A DNA stretch of 64,000 nucleotides from Acinetobacter colistiniresistens (GCF_024582815.1 NZ_CP102099.1:1550001-1614000); one strand, 5' to 3'. Shown: positions 18,544 to 28,497, numbered from the stretch's first letter. Translations and numbers: made by a program. Notes: generated by a model from the sequence alone, not told the origin.

Positions 18544-19242
18544 ATGAATTTCGTAAAAAAAATGGCTTATGCTGCAACGTTAAGTGCAATGACACTTGCT
18601 CCTGTTGTGAGTAGTCAGGTCTTCGCTGCACCAGTTGCTGCATCGGCCCAGCAAGCCACGACCAGTTTGGTTCAACAGCTATCTGGCTTGCAACGATTCA
18701 CCGCAGATTTTGAACAAACCACAAAAGTGGCAACCAGTAATAAAGCAGTACAAAAAAAGGGTTTAACTGCTCAACATATGAATCAGGCTTTTAAGGGGAC
18801 GATGAAAGTTGAACGTCCCGGAAAGTTCTATTGGGAGACCACGAGTCCAGCAAAACAAACGATCGTGACTACAGGTAAAGTGGTGTGGATTTATGATCCA
18901 GACTTACAGCAAGCGGTACGTCAAAGTCTGGATGACCAAATTGCCAATACGCCTGCATTGTTGTTATCAGGTAATACCAATCAGATCATGCAAACATATC
19001 GTGTGACTCAGCCTGACCGCACCAAGTTGTATTACACCTTGTATCCAAAACAGGAAGATGGGGCTTTCCAAAGTCTGACCATTAGTTTTGGAGCGAATAA
19101 AGCGCCCAACTTGATGGTATTACAGGACTCTTTAGGTCAGACCACTTATGTGCGTTTTAGCAACCTGAAAGTGAATCAGCCGATTCCAGCTTCGGTGTTT
19201 AATTTTACCCCACCTAAAGGCACCGATATTATTGATCAGTAA
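18544..19242 (+). CDS. lolA: Outer-membrane lipoprotein carrier LolA
   Basis: Periplasmic chaperone that takes lipoproteins from LolCDE to the outer membrane, 232 residues. A signal peptide of about 28 residues ends near VFAAPVA. The mature part has the LolA features LQRFTADFEQT, GTMKVERPGKFYWET and GKVVWIYDPDLQQAV. It is slightly longer than the E. coli protein because of an insert (SNKAVQKKGLTAQHMNQA) before the second strand. It is monocistronic, with a strong terminator after it. Confidence 0.93.
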   Translation: MNFVKKMAYAATLSAMTLAPVVSSQVFAAPVAASAQQATTSLVQQLSGLQRFTADFEQTTKVATSNKAVQKKGLTAQHMNQAFKGTMKVERPGKFYWETTSPAKQTIVTTGKVVWIYDPDLQQAVRQSLDDQIANTPALLLSGNTNQIMQTYRVTQPDRTKLYYTLYPKQEDGAFQSLTISFGANKAPNLMVLQDSLGQTTYVRFSNLKVNQPIPASVFNFTPPKGTDIIDQ

Positions 19243-19257
19243 TCGATTGCCTCCTCT

Positions 19258-19286
19258 AAAAAGCCGCAACTGTTGCGGCTTTTTTT
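19258..19286 (+). terminator. Terminator of lolA
   Basis: 12-bp stem AAAAAGCCGCAA / TTGCGGCTTTTT with a CTG loop followed by T residues, 15 bases after the stop. Confidence 0.88.
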
Positions 19287-19366
19287 CTGGGCGAATTCTG
19301 GATACATTTTTTAATTTCATCTCTGGGCAAGGCTTTGTATAGTGAAGAAAAACATCAGAGACTTGC

Positions 19367-20131
19367 ATGACGATGAAGACTTCACAATTATCAAAAATGA
19401 TTCCACTGCTCCCAATTCTGACAGTTGTTGCACTTGCGGGTTGCCAACCCAAAAAGGACAGTTCAGCGACAACGGAAAAAGTGGATATTCCATTGATTCA
19501 TGCAAAAGTCATGGCGGTTAAACTGCCAAAACAAAAAGTGTGTCTGGAGGATGGCTGTACCACTTATGATTTACAAACAGTTGAAACCAATCAGAAATGG
19601 ATTGATGACTATTTCGTAAACCGGATGAAAAAGGCCGAGCCAAATGCATTTTCCAATATTGCGGATCAAAAAGTAAAAGTTCCAGCGGATGAGCCATCGC
19701 AAAGTGAAAGCAGTACTTATGTGCGTTTTATTGGGCAAAACTATAATCTAGCGACTTTTGCGATTCAGACTTATTCCTATTCTGCGGGGGCGGCACATGG
19801 TATGTCACATCAAGAATTTGTGAATTTTGATTTGAGCAATAAAAAACATATCACGGTCAGTGAATTGCTCAAGCCTGATATGAATACCAAACTGCGTGAT
19901 GAACTGTATGCATCCAATCAAAACTGGCTCGAAGACCATAGCATCAAGAAAGAGCAACTCCAGATCAGCGATAACTATTATTATGGTGTGAATGGTATCG
20001 TATTTGTTTATCCGCTGTATGAACTGGCGTCCTATGCTGAAGGCATGAGTGAATTGACGTTACCATATTATGCTGCCAAACAGTTTGTGAAGGCGGAATA
20101 TTTACCGAGCCTGCCTAAAGATCCAAACTAG
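19367..20131 (+). CDS. DUF3298/RsiV-like lipoprotein
   Basis: 254-residue predicted lipoprotein; the signal ends in VVALAGC near residue 26. The C-terminal part carries the DUF3298 signature: YSYSAGAAHGMSHQEFVNFDL followed by ITVSELLKPD and later GIVFVYPLYELASYAEG. Related domains are found in RsiV anti-sigma factors and in periplasmic or cell-wall proteins, but there is no sigma factor next door. The envelope location is inferred from the lipobox; the function is unknown. It lies between lolA and serS. Confidence 0.82.
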   Translation: MTMKTSQLSKMIPLLPILTVVALAGCQPKKDSSATTEKVDIPLIHAKVMAVKLPKQKVCLEDGCTTYDLQTVETNQKWIDDYFVNRMKKAEPNAFSNIADQKVKVPADEPSQSESSTYVRFIGQNYNLATFAIQTYSYSAGAAHGMSHQEFVNFDLSNKKHITVSELLKPDMNTKLRDELYASNQNWLEDHSIKKEQLQISDNYYYGVNGIVFVYPLYELASYAEGMSELTLPYYAAKQFVKAEYLPSLPKDPN

Positions 20132-20139
20132 TTCTTCTC

Positions 20140-20168
20140 CAGCATCTACATCTCAGGTGTAGATGCTG
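20140..20168 (+). repeat. Strong hairpin between the lipoprotein gene and serS
   Basis: 11-bp perfect stem CAGCATCTACA / TGTAGATGCTG with a 7-base loop, just after the lipoprotein stop. It lacks a T tract, so it could be a weak terminator, an RNA-stabilising hairpin or part of the serS leader. Confidence 0.6.
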
Positions 20169-20243
20169 AGACTTTGTTGCCAATCGCTGTATTTTTTTAG
20201 GTTAAAGCCTTACACTATAGCCAGTTTTTTTCTCTATTCATGA

Positions 20244-21521
<1,278 letters not shown>

Positions 21522-21590
21522 ACTTTGCATCGAATGTGTGTGCATCGTTTTTGCTTGAGCTCAGTCAGATTGAAAATATAGAGGCGTGAT

Positions 21591-22982
21591 GTGGAAATTT
21601 TCCCAATCTCTTTAAAGTTGCAGCAGCAACGTGGTCTGATTGTGGGTGGTGGGCATATTGCCTACCGCAAAGCAAGCCTGCTCGTCAAAGCTGGTGCAAT
21701 CGTCGATGTGATTGCACCAGACATCCTTCCTGAATTACGCCAACTGGTTGAGCAATCGACAGGGCAATATATTCAAGCGCCTTTTTCTGAAAATGTTTTG
21801 TCAATGCCTTATCGCTTGGTGATTGCTGCGACAGATCAGCCCGAAGTCAATAAAAGTGTATTTGAACAGTGTGAACAGCGTCATCTGCTGGTGAATAGTG
21901 TTGATGATATTCCGCATTGTCGCTTTATGGTGCCTGCGATTATTGATCGCTCGCCCTTGGTAATCTCGGTGGCTTCCAATGGCGCATCACCCGTGTTATC
22001 CAGACAGCTACGTACTCAGATCGAAACCATTGTGCCGCATGGTATGGGCAAATTGGCTGAATTTTCAGGCCAGTGGCGTAAGCAAGTCAAAGCCAAAATT
22101 GCCAATCCAGACGAACGCCGTGTCTTCTGGGAAAACCTGTATGCCAGCCCGCTGAAAGAACAGGTTTTCAATGATAATATCGATGTAGCCAATGATCTGA
22201 TTGAGCAGGCTTTAACAGAATGGACTGCGCCGAAAGGTGAGGTGTATCTGGTGGGAGCAGGGCCGGGTGATCCAGAACTGCTGACTTTAAAAGCCTTACG
22301 TTTGATGCAACAAGCCGATGTGGTGATTTATGACCGTTTGGTGTCAGCACCGATTCTAGATTTGTGTCGCCGTGATGCTGAAAAGATTTATGTGGGTAAA
22401 GCACGTTCTAATCATTCTGTTCCACAAGATGGTATCAACGCCTTATTGGTAGATTATGCGCAACAAGGTAAACGTGTATGCCGCTTAAAAGGTGGTGATC
22501 CTTTTATCTTTGGGCGTGGTGGAGAGGAAATTCAAGAGTTGGTGGAAGCCAATGTGACGTTCCAAGTTGTGCCGGGGATTACCGCAGCTTCAGGTTGTTC
22601 GGCTTATGCGGGTATTCCACTAACGCATCGTGATTATGCGCAAAGTGTGCGTTTCCTGACAGGGCATTTAAAAGAAGGCTCACCTGAGTTACCTTGGAAT
22701 GAACTGGTTTACGAAAACCAAACTTTAGTCCTTTATATGGGACTGGTCGGTTTGGAACGTATTTGTGAGCAATTGATAGCCCATGGCCAGCGTCCAAGCA
22801 TGCCTGTGGCCTTAATTTCCAAAGGTACTACCCCTGAGCAAAAAGTGGTGGTAGGTACATTGGCAGACATCGCAACCAAAGTATCTGAACATCAGATCGT
22901 GGCGCCGACTTTAACCATTATTGGTGAAGTGGTGAGTCTACGTGAACAGTTAAAATGGCAATCCCTCCCAACCTCCCTTTAA
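21591..22982 (+). CDS. cysG: Siroheme synthase (fused precorrin-2 dehydrogenase/ferrochelatase and uroporphyrinogen-III methyltransferase)
   Basis: Trifunctional enzyme that makes siroheme for sulfite and nitrite reductases, 463 residues. The N-terminal CysG_N domain begins MEIFPISLKLQQQRGLIVGGGHIA-type with a NAD-binding GGG motif (residues about 16-20) and runs to about 205. The SUMT domain starts GEVYLVGAGPGDPELLTLKAL near residue 216 and has CRLKGGDPFIFGRGGEE. The start is GTG 21591 with GAGG upstream. The last residues (after LKWQS) are encoded inside a hairpin repeat, so the C-terminus is probably shaped by that insertion. Confidence 0.94.
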   Translation: MEIFPISLKLQQQRGLIVGGGHIAYRKASLLVKAGAIVDVIAPDILPELRQLVEQSTGQYIQAPFSENVLSMPYRLVIAATDQPEVNKSVFEQCEQRHLLVNSVDDIPHCRFMVPAIIDRSPLVISVASNGASPVLSRQLRTQIETIVPHGMGKLAEFSGQWRKQVKAKIANPDERRVFWENLYASPLKEQVFNDNIDVANDLIEQALTEWTAPKGEVYLVGAGPGDPELLTLKALRLMQQADVVIYDRLVSAPILDLCRRDAEKIYVGKARSNHSVPQDGINALLVDYAQQGKRVCRLKGGDPFIFGRGGEEIQELVEANVTFQVVPGITAASGCSAYAGIPLTHRDYAQSVRFLTGHLKEGSPELPWNELVYENQTLVLYMGLVGLERICEQLIAHGQRPSMPVALISKGTTPEQKVVVGTLADIATKVSEHQIVAPTLTIIGEVVSLREQLKWQSLPTSL

Positions 22983-23030
22983 AAAAGGGAGGAGTCCCCC
23001 TCTTTTTTAAAGAGGGGCTAGGGGAGATTT
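22961..23030. repeat. Two-hairpin repeat element overlapping the end of cysG
   Basis: Two perfect 9-bp stems with 3-base loops lie side by side: CCTCCCTTT/AAAGGGAGG (22972-22992) and CCCCTCTTT/AAAGAGGGG (22997-23017). They are enclosed by imperfect inverted ends (ATCCCTCCC ... GGGGAGAT). This layout resembles REP/BIME or small MITE-like dispersed repeats. The cysG stop codon lies in the first hairpin. Confidence 0.75.
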
Positions 23031-23047
23031 TAAAGTAGAGAAAATTT

Positions 23048-23518
23048 GTGATTCATGTCGTTCTATATGAGCCTGAGATTCCAGCGAATACAGGTAATAT
23101 CATTCGTTTATGTGCCAATACAGGTGCGCAGCTACATTTAGTCAAACCATTGGGTTTTGAGCTGGATGATAAGAAGTTGAAGCGTGCAGGTCTGGATTAC
23201 CACGAGTGGGCGAGAATGCAAATCTGGGACAATATCGAACTTTGTCTTGCCGACTTAAAAACCAAAGGCGTTGAGCATGTCTTTCCGCTTACCACCAAAG
23301 GGACAGCGACACCGCAAACGGTTAATCTGAATCGCCCAGTTGCTTTGTTGATGGGGCCTGAAACCCGTGGTCTGCCAGAGCAGGTGCGTTTGATGTTCCC
23401 GCAAGAGCAATGGATTCGTTTGCCGATGGCGGAAAATTCAAGAAGCTTAAACCTTTCGAATGCAACTGCCGTGATTGTCTATGAAGCGTGGCGACAACAG
23501 GGGTTTAAACAACTCTAG
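23048..23518 (+). CDS. trmL: tRNA (cytidine/uridine-2'-O-)-methyltransferase TrmL
   Basis: SPOUT-class enzyme that 2'-O-methylates the wobble base (position 34) of tRNA-Leu isoacceptors, 156 residues. The start is GTG 23048 ([26 protein letters not shown]). The trefoil-knot SAM site appears as [11 protein letters not shown] and [26 protein letters not shown]. It follows the hairpin repeat after cysG on the same strand, so it could share the cysG transcript if the repeat does not terminate it. Confidence 0.94.
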   Translation: MIHVVLYEPEIPANTGNIIRLCANTGAQLHLVKPLGFELDDKKLKRAGLDYHEWARMQIWDNIELCLADLKTKGVEHVFPLTTKGTATPQTVNLNRPVALLMGPETRGLPEQVRLMFPQEQWIRLPMAENSRSLNLSNATAVIVYEAWRQQGFKQL

Positions 23519-23527
23519 TTTCGCAGC

Positions 23528-23914
23528 TTAGAGATCACCATACGGGCTGGCCACAACCAACGTATAACCATTCAGATCTTTAAACCAAATCTCCCGGTGA
23601 TGTGCATTGGGGTTGTATTTGGGGCCTTCTAAAATTTCGGCTTGATGGGTTTGTAAATTCTCTGCAATCTCATCAAATTGAGTACTTTCAAACCAAAGTA
23701 AAACGCCGTTACCAACTACCCGTTTCGGGTCTCCGATATGTGAGTGGTCATGGGCTTGCCATTGATGCAATTGCAGCACCATGCACTGCCCAAACAGCAA
23801 TTGTTCATATTCTCCGCCACCATGTCCGCTCTTTAAACCCAGTACCGTTTGATACCACAGGCTGGTTTTCTCAACATCGGCTACCGCAATCAAAGGCTGT
23901 GGGTACATATGCAT
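23528..23914 (-). CDS. VOC (glyoxalase/bleomycin-resistance fold) protein
   Basis: 128-residue protein with the paired beta-alpha-beta-beta-beta modules of the vicinal-oxygen-chelate fold: IAVADVEKTSLWYQTVLGLKSG at the N-terminus and HREIWFKDLNGYTLVVASP at the C-terminus, where a metal-ligand Glu is expected. The substrate is not inferable. It begins 9 bases after the HxlR regulator stop on the same strand, so the two form an operon. Confidence 0.85.
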   Translation of the reverse strand: MHMYPQPLIAVADVEKTSLWYQTVLGLKSGHGGGEYEQLLFGQCMVLQLHQWQAHDHSHIGDPKRVVGNGVLLWFESTQFDEIAENLQTHQAEILEGPKYNPNAHHREIWFKDLNGYTLVVASPYGDL

Positions 23915-23923
23915 CTCACGAAA

Positions 23924-24307
23924 TTATTCGAATTGTTGTTGCTGTATCGTATCAAAACGTTGTTGAGCGTATATTACTTGTTCGATGTTACTTTCAGCCC
24001 AATCTTTGAGTTGGTACGCCATTTCTGCAACTTCCAGACCGAGTGGTGTGAGTGAATAATCAACCCGAATCGGTGCCGTATCTTGTACTTGTCTTTGAAT
24101 AAAGCCATCACGTTCCAGCATTTTTAGTTTCTGGGACAATACTTTAGGTGAGATGCCTTGAATGCTCTTTTTGAGTAAATTGAAATGTTGGGTATCTCGG
24201 GCGAGTGTATTGATAATCAACAAAACCCATTTGTCTGCAATTTTTTCAAAAAATAAACGAGCAGGACAATGTTGTTGATAAATATCATATTTTAATGCCT
24301 GATTCAT
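23924..24307 (-). CDS. HxlR-family transcriptional regulator
   Basis: 127-residue winged-helix regulator. I chose ATG 24307 because GAGGG lies about 9 bases upstream; an ATG at 24322 has no ribosome-binding site. The conserved N-terminal cysteine is in QQHCPARLFFEKIADKWVLLII, and the recognition helix region is FNLLKKSIQGISPKVLSQKLKMLERDGFIQR. Several HxlR members sense quinones, diamide or aldehydes through that cysteine. It is divergent from a flavodoxin-like gene with a palindrome between them, which suggests it controls that gene and itself. Confidence 0.9.
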   Translation of the reverse strand: MNQALKYDIYQQHCPARLFFEKIADKWVLLIINTLARDTQHFNLLKKSIQGISPKVLSQKLKMLERDGFIQRQVQDTAPIRVDYSLTPLGLEVAEMAYQLKDWAESNIEQVIYAQQRFDTIQQQQFE

Positions 24308-24341
24308 AGCGACAACCCTCATTTCTACAATGTGATGCCCG

Positions 24342-24390
24342 TAGTTACCAATAGGTAACTAATTGACATCTAGTTTCTAAAATATATCAT
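24342..24390 (+). promoter_or_regulatory. HxlR-type operator and flavodoxin promoter
   Basis: A perfect inverted repeat TAGTTACC-AATA-GGTAACTA (24342-24361) abuts a -35 box TTGACA (24363-24368), which is 16 bases from a -10 box TATCAT (24385-24390) reading toward the flavodoxin gene at 24425. Position and symmetry fit an operator for the adjacent HxlR regulator; binding is inferred. Confidence 0.72.
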
Positions 24391-24424
24391 TAAATCGAAC
24401 TTTTGAAAAATTTTGGATAATCCC

Positions 24425-24979
24425 ATGACAAAAATTGCGGTTGTATATTTCTCTGGCTATGGCCATACCAAAGTGGTTGCTGAAACTTTTGCAGGTGCGA
24501 TTGATGCCGCTTTGATTGAAATTGATCAGAATGGTGAGATCACAGAGCAAGACTGGCAGACTTTAAATGATGCGCAGGGTATTGTTTTTGGCGCACCGAC
24601 GTATATGGCGGCAACGCCTTGGCAATTTAAGAAATTTGCCGATGCATCTTCAAAAATCTGGTTTACCCGTGGTTGGCAAGATAAAGTCTTTGCAGGTTTT
24701 ACAAACAGCGCGAGTTTGAATGGTGATAAGCAAGTGACCTTGATTCAATTACAAACCTTGGCCTCTCAGCATGGTGGTATTTGGGTGAGTTTGGGGTTAT
24801 TACCAGCCAATACCAAAGATGCAAAACGTGAAGATGTAAACAACTTAGGTGGCTCGGTTGGATTGCTGGTTCAGTCACCATCGGATGCGAGTACCGATGA
24901 GATTCCGACAGGGGACTTGGAAACAGCGAAACTTTATGCAAAACGTGTGAAGTCGATTGTTGAAAAATTGCATGGTTGA
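24425..24979 (+). CDS. Flavodoxin/WrbA-like NAD(P)H:quinone reductase-type flavoprotein
   Basis: 184-residue FMN-binding protein from ATG 24425 (a TTG at 24413 is the alternative). The phosphate-binding loop is VYFSGYGHTKVVAE at residues 7-20; GAPTYMAATPWQFKKF and AGFTNSASLNGDKQVTLIQL are the flavodoxin/WrbA isoalloxazine-contact blocks. Relatives reduce quinones by two electrons and protect from quinone stress. That fits its position next to an HxlR regulator, a family that includes quinone sensors. Confidence 0.87.
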   Translation: MTKIAVVYFSGYGHTKVVAETFAGAIDAALIEIDQNGEITEQDWQTLNDAQGIVFGAPTYMAATPWQFKKFADASSKIWFTRGWQDKVFAGFTNSASLNGDKQVTLIQLQTLASQHGGIWVSLGLLPANTKDAKREDVNNLGGSVGLLVQSPSDASTDEIPTGDLETAKLYAKRVKSIVEKLHG

Positions 24980-24993
24980 GCTTTTAAGACAAT

Positions 24994-25022
24994 AAAAAAG
25001 GCGCATTTAGCGCCTTTTTTAT
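24994..25022. terminator. Bidirectional terminator
   Basis: 11-bp stem AAAAAAGGCGC / GCGCCTTTTTT with an ATTTA loop, between the convergent flavodoxin and permease genes. Confidence 0.88.
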
Positions 25023-25033
25023 TCCGTTAACAA

Positions 25034-26443
25034 TTAGTGTCTGTCATCAAATTCATTATGCTGTGGTGCATTGTATTTGAAGCCTTTGGTCTTGTAGGCA
25101 AGATAACCGACACCAATGACGGCCCAAGCCAAACCAATCTGTAAAGCTAATTTGTCAATTTCCAACCACATCATAAACACGCTGGCGAAACCCAGTGTTG
25201 GGATAATGATATAGCTGATAATGTCTTTTGGTGTCTTGTTCTTGCCATCTCTCAACGCATAGCGAGAAATCACCGAGAAGTTAACAAAGCTAAATGCAGT
25301 TAATGCACCAAAGCTAATCAAGTTCACGATATGCTCAAGATCAAGGAAGCCTGCAGATAAAGCCACAACACCAACGATCAGGATGTTGTAAGTTGGGGTG
25401 TGTAAACGTGGGCTAATATGACCGAATAATTTTTTATTGATTACACCATCACGGCCCATCACATACATCAAGCGTGATACACCTGCGTGTGCCGAAATAC
25501 CTGATGCCATCACTGCTACCACTGCAAAGTAGAGCACCATAGTCTTAAATGCCAGACTACCAATGGCTGCAACCATGACTGGTTGAGACTCATCCAGTGG
25601 GTTGAAATAGGTCGTCGGATTACTTGGGAAGTAAAGCTGAATAAAGTAGGTGCTGACAATGAAGATGATACCCGCAAGTAATGCTGTGGTGAAAATTGCA
25701 CGTGGCAAGGTTTTTTCAGCATCTTTGGTTTCTTCTGCCAGTGAAGAAAGCGCATCAAACCCGGTAAACGAGAAGCAGAGTACGGTCGCACCTGCAATTA
25801 ACGCCCCGACAGAGGTCACTTCATTCCAGAATGGCGCAAGCGACCATAACTCAGCTTTGTCTGGATTGAGTGTGCCATCGGCATACACACCTTGTGTAAG
25901 TAGGATATAGACCTGATACACAAAGTAGAAAATGACACCGAGCTGGATTACGACAATGGTACTGTTAAAACGCGCGACAAAACGTGCACCAAACAGGTTG
26001 ATCACCGTCATCAGAACGGTTAAACCAATTACCCAAATCCAGTTATTTACTTCTGGGAAGAGTGCTCTCAAATAAATATCGGCAAGAATGATATTCACCA
26101 GAGGAGAGAGCAAATAATCTAACCATGAAGACCAACCCACCATAAAACCAACATTAGGGTGAATCGACTTTTGGGCGTAAGTATATGCAGAACCAGAAGA
26201 CGGATAACGACGAATCATATGACCATAACTGATCGACGTTAAAAGAATTGCAACTAAGGCAAATATGTAGGAAGTCGGTACATGACCACCACTTCGTTCA
26301 GATACTAAACCAAATGTATCAAATAAAGTTAATGGTTGAATATAAGCTAAGCCAATAATGATGATGTGCCAAAGCACAAGATTCTTTTGAAGCTTCGCTG
26401 TTGGTTGAGTCCCAGATAAATTTGTCAACGGCGTTATCCTCAT
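25034..26443 (-). CDS. APC-family amino-acid permease
   Basis: 469-residue inner-membrane transporter with about 12 hydrophobic segments (for example NLVLWHIIIIGLAYIQPLTLF, SYIFALVAILLTSISYGHM and VGALIAGATVLCFSFTGFDALSSLAEETKDAEKTLPRAI). The last stretch is the conserved APC block containing the helix-6 break. The likely substrate is an amino acid or amine; the specificity cannot be read. It is monocistronic by spacing, with about 250 bases to the next gene. Confidence 0.88.
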   Translation of the reverse strand: MRITPLTNLSGTQPTAKLQKNLVLWHIIIIGLAYIQPLTLFDTFGLVSERSGGHVPTSYIFALVAILLTSISYGHMIRRYPSSGSAYTYAQKSIHPNVGFMVGWSSWLDYLLSPLVNIILADIYLRALFPEVNNWIWVIGLTVLMTVINLFGARFVARFNSTIVVIQLGVIFYFVYQVYILLTQGVYADGTLNPDKAELWSLAPFWNEVTSVGALIAGATVLCFSFTGFDALSSLAEETKDAEKTLPRAIFTTALLAGIIFIVSTYFIQLYFPSNPTTYFNPLDESQPVMVAAIGSLAFKTMVLYFAVVAVMASGISAHAGVSRLMYVMGRDGVINKKLFGHISPRLHTPTYNILIVGVVALSAGFLDLEHIVNLISFGALTAFSFVNFSVISRYALRDGKNKTPKDIISYIIIPTLGFASVFMMWLEIDKLALQIGLAWAVIGVGYLAYKTKGFKYNAPQHNEFDDRH

Positions 26444-26632
26444 AATCGTTGATCAAAGATCAGCCATAGTGTTAAGGATCGTTTGAGACAAAAACGATCC
26501 CCCGTACAAAAAACGAAAGTGCGCCAATCTATCCTAAAACACTATAAATTGTCAGTACTTTTATGCTTTTTTTAGCAATTTTTTTGCCAATTGGGTAAAT
26601 AAATAGATGAATAAAGATTCATTTAAAAATAC

Positions 26633-26667
26633 AAAGCCCCGATATTCAATCAATATCGAGGCTTTTA
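26633..26667 (-). terminator. Terminator of the alcohol dehydrogenase operon
   Basis: 14-position stem AAAGCCCCGATATT / AATATCGAGGCTTT with one mismatch and a 5-base loop, 30 bases downstream of the dehydrogenase stop. Confidence 0.75.
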
Positions 26668-26696
26668 AGTGCTAAATCTTGATTTAACTCAGTGTA

Positions 26697-27881
26697 TTAC
26701 CATGCTTTTTGTAAGATTGCACGAATGTCCTGCAAGTTTGCTTCTTTCGGATTGTAAATGATGGAACCATCATTCAGCGCCTTGTCAGCCACTTCATCCA
26801 GTTGTGCTTCAGTGACTTTACCTGTTTCACGTAAAGTGCGTGGCAATTTGGTCAGGCTGAATAAACGATCACGCATCGCTAAAATTGTGGCAATCGCTTT
26901 GTCTGCACGTAAATTGGCTGGCGTTTGAGCATAAATATCAGCACCCGCGAGTGGCAGCAGTAACTCACCAATCTTGTCGCCATTAATTTCTTTGTTGTAA
27001 TCCAGCACGTAGGGCAGGAATAAGTTCATGCATAAACCGTGGGGTAAATGTGCAACTGCGCCCAATGCATGACCCAATGAATGAACTAAACCGACCATTG
27101 AATTCGAGAACGCAATCCCTGCCATGGTAGAAGCTTGAGCCAGTTCTAAACGACCTTGTACATCGCTTGGATTGTCTAGAACTTTGAACAGATTTTCGCT
27201 GATCTTTTTAATGCCTGCACTGGCATAGGCATCACTGAGCGGGTTAGCAGCTAAGCAGGTATAGGCTTCGACACAGTGCGTCAGTGCATCCATGCCAGTC
27301 ATGGCAGTCAGATGTGGCGGTAAAGTTTGGGTCATGCGTGGATCAAGAATCGCGGCATGTGGCATCAAGTAATAAGAGGCAAAAGCCAGTTTGACATTAC
27401 GTTGTGTATCCGAAACTACGGCAACCATAGTGGCTTCCGAGCCTGTACCAGACGTTGTTGGGATCACAAAGAAAGGTTTTAGTGGTTTTGGTAGGTTATG
27501 TGCCCCTGAATATTGCAATAAATCGTCACCACCTTCAGACACCAAGATATTGGTTGCTTTAGAGGTGTCGATGACAGAACCACCACCAATCGCAATGATC
27601 GCATCACATTTTTGCTTGCGATACAGTTCTGCGGCTAAGCGAACCACTTCCAAGCTTGAATCGGGTGGAACATCATCAAAGATCGCACCAATCACCGCAT
27701 CGGTGGTACTGAATGCTGCTTCAATTGGGCTGAGTAAACCATTGGCACGCACACCTTTATCAGTAATGACCATGGGGCGTTTTGCACCAAGCGTCGCAAG
27801 TTCAAATGGGATATGCTCTAAGGCAGCGTTACCAGCAATGACTTTTACAGGACAGAAAAACTCGTAATAAGGCTTAGCCAT
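26697..27881 (-). CDS. Iron-containing alcohol dehydrogenase (group III)
   Basis: 394-residue NAD(P)-dependent dehydrogenase. The nucleotide-binding GGGS motif is in AIIAIGGGSVIDTSKA (residues about 95-110), followed by IPTTSGTGSEAT. Metal ligands are expected in MDALTHCVEAY and in VGLVHSLGHALGAVAHLPHG (two histidines near 263-277). Family members oxidise or reduce short- to medium-chain alcohols and aldehydes; the substrate is unknown. Its gene follows the SCP2-like gene after a single base. Confidence 0.92.
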   Translation of the reverse strand: MAKPYYEFFCPVKVIAGNAALEHIPFELATLGAKRPMVITDKGVRANGLLSPIEAAFSTTDAVIGAIFDDVPPDSSLEVVRLAAELYRKQKCDAIIAIGGGSVIDTSKATNILVSEGGDDLLQYSGAHNLPKPLKPFFVIPTTSGTGSEATMVAVVSDTQRNVKLAFASYYLMPHAAILDPRMTQTLPPHLTAMTGMDALTHCVEAYTCLAANPLSDAYASAGIKKISENLFKVLDNPSDVQGRLELAQASTMAGIAFSNSMVGLVHSLGHALGAVAHLPHGLCMNLFLPYVLDYNKEINGDKIGELLLPLAGADIYAQTPANLRADKAIATILAMRDRLFSLTKLPRTLRETGKVTEAQLDEVADKALNDGSIIYNPKEANLQDIRAILQKAW

Positions 27882-27882
27882 G

Positions 27883-28416
27883 TTATGCGCTCCGTTTCAG
27901 ATATGATTTTGCGACTTTAAGATAGATATTTTTGGCACCCGTGAATTTTTCTTTTAATGTTAATTCAGCAGGGTAGCGTTTGACTGCAAGTGAAGCGATT
28001 AGCTTAGGTAAGATCAGGGCTTCCATTTTATTCAAGCAACGCACTAGACGAATCGCACTTGAAACATCACCATCGGCAATCATACGGTCATTGGCAAAGG
28101 CTTGTGCAGTACTTTCCTGAAAAGAAAATACCAAAAAAGCATGAGTTAGATGCTTGAAGGTAATGGTTAAATCAGGCTTGCCTTTGTAATTGGACAATAG
28201 TTCTAATTGTTTTTCTTCGGTTACTCGAGCAACAAATGCAGGTCCATTGGGGAAAACATTCATTGAAAGGATAAAACCAATAGGAAACTTGGACACTTCC
28301 TGTTGTACTTCATCATCCACTTGGCTTGCCATTACGAGGCCACGACCCACAACATCCATCATGAGTTTGACGTAGGCAAATTGCAAGGTGGGCTTCACGG
28401 CTTTGGTTGAAATCAC
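27883..28416 (-). CDS. SCP2-like (sterol-carrier-type lipid-binding) domain protein
   Basis: 177-residue protein with no signal peptide. A hydrophobic SCP2-type core is suggested by KPDLTITFKHLTHAFLVFSFQESTAQAFANDRMIADGDVSSAIRLVRCLNKMEAL, where the strand-helix pattern and the final G(D/E)xxxA-like helix resemble SCP2 lipid-binding folds. The assignment is moderate. The stop is one base before the iron alcohol dehydrogenase start, so the two are translationally coupled. The pair may process a lipophilic alcohol or aldehyde (inference). Confidence 0.65.
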   Translation of the reverse strand: MISTKAVKPTLQFAYVKLMMDVVGRGLVMASQVDDEVQQEVSKFPIGFILSMNVFPNGPAFVARVTEEKQLELLSNYKGKPDLTITFKHLTHAFLVFSFQESTAQAFANDRMIADGDVSSAIRLVRCLNKMEALILPKLIASLAVKRYPAELTLKEKFTGAKNIYLKVAKSYLKRSA

Positions 28417-28497
28417 TTGCTTATCCCTTGTTAAAATTATGCTAAAGCTAATTTAGAGTATTTACTCTAATTTATTTTTGTGGAATTGAAAAGTAAA

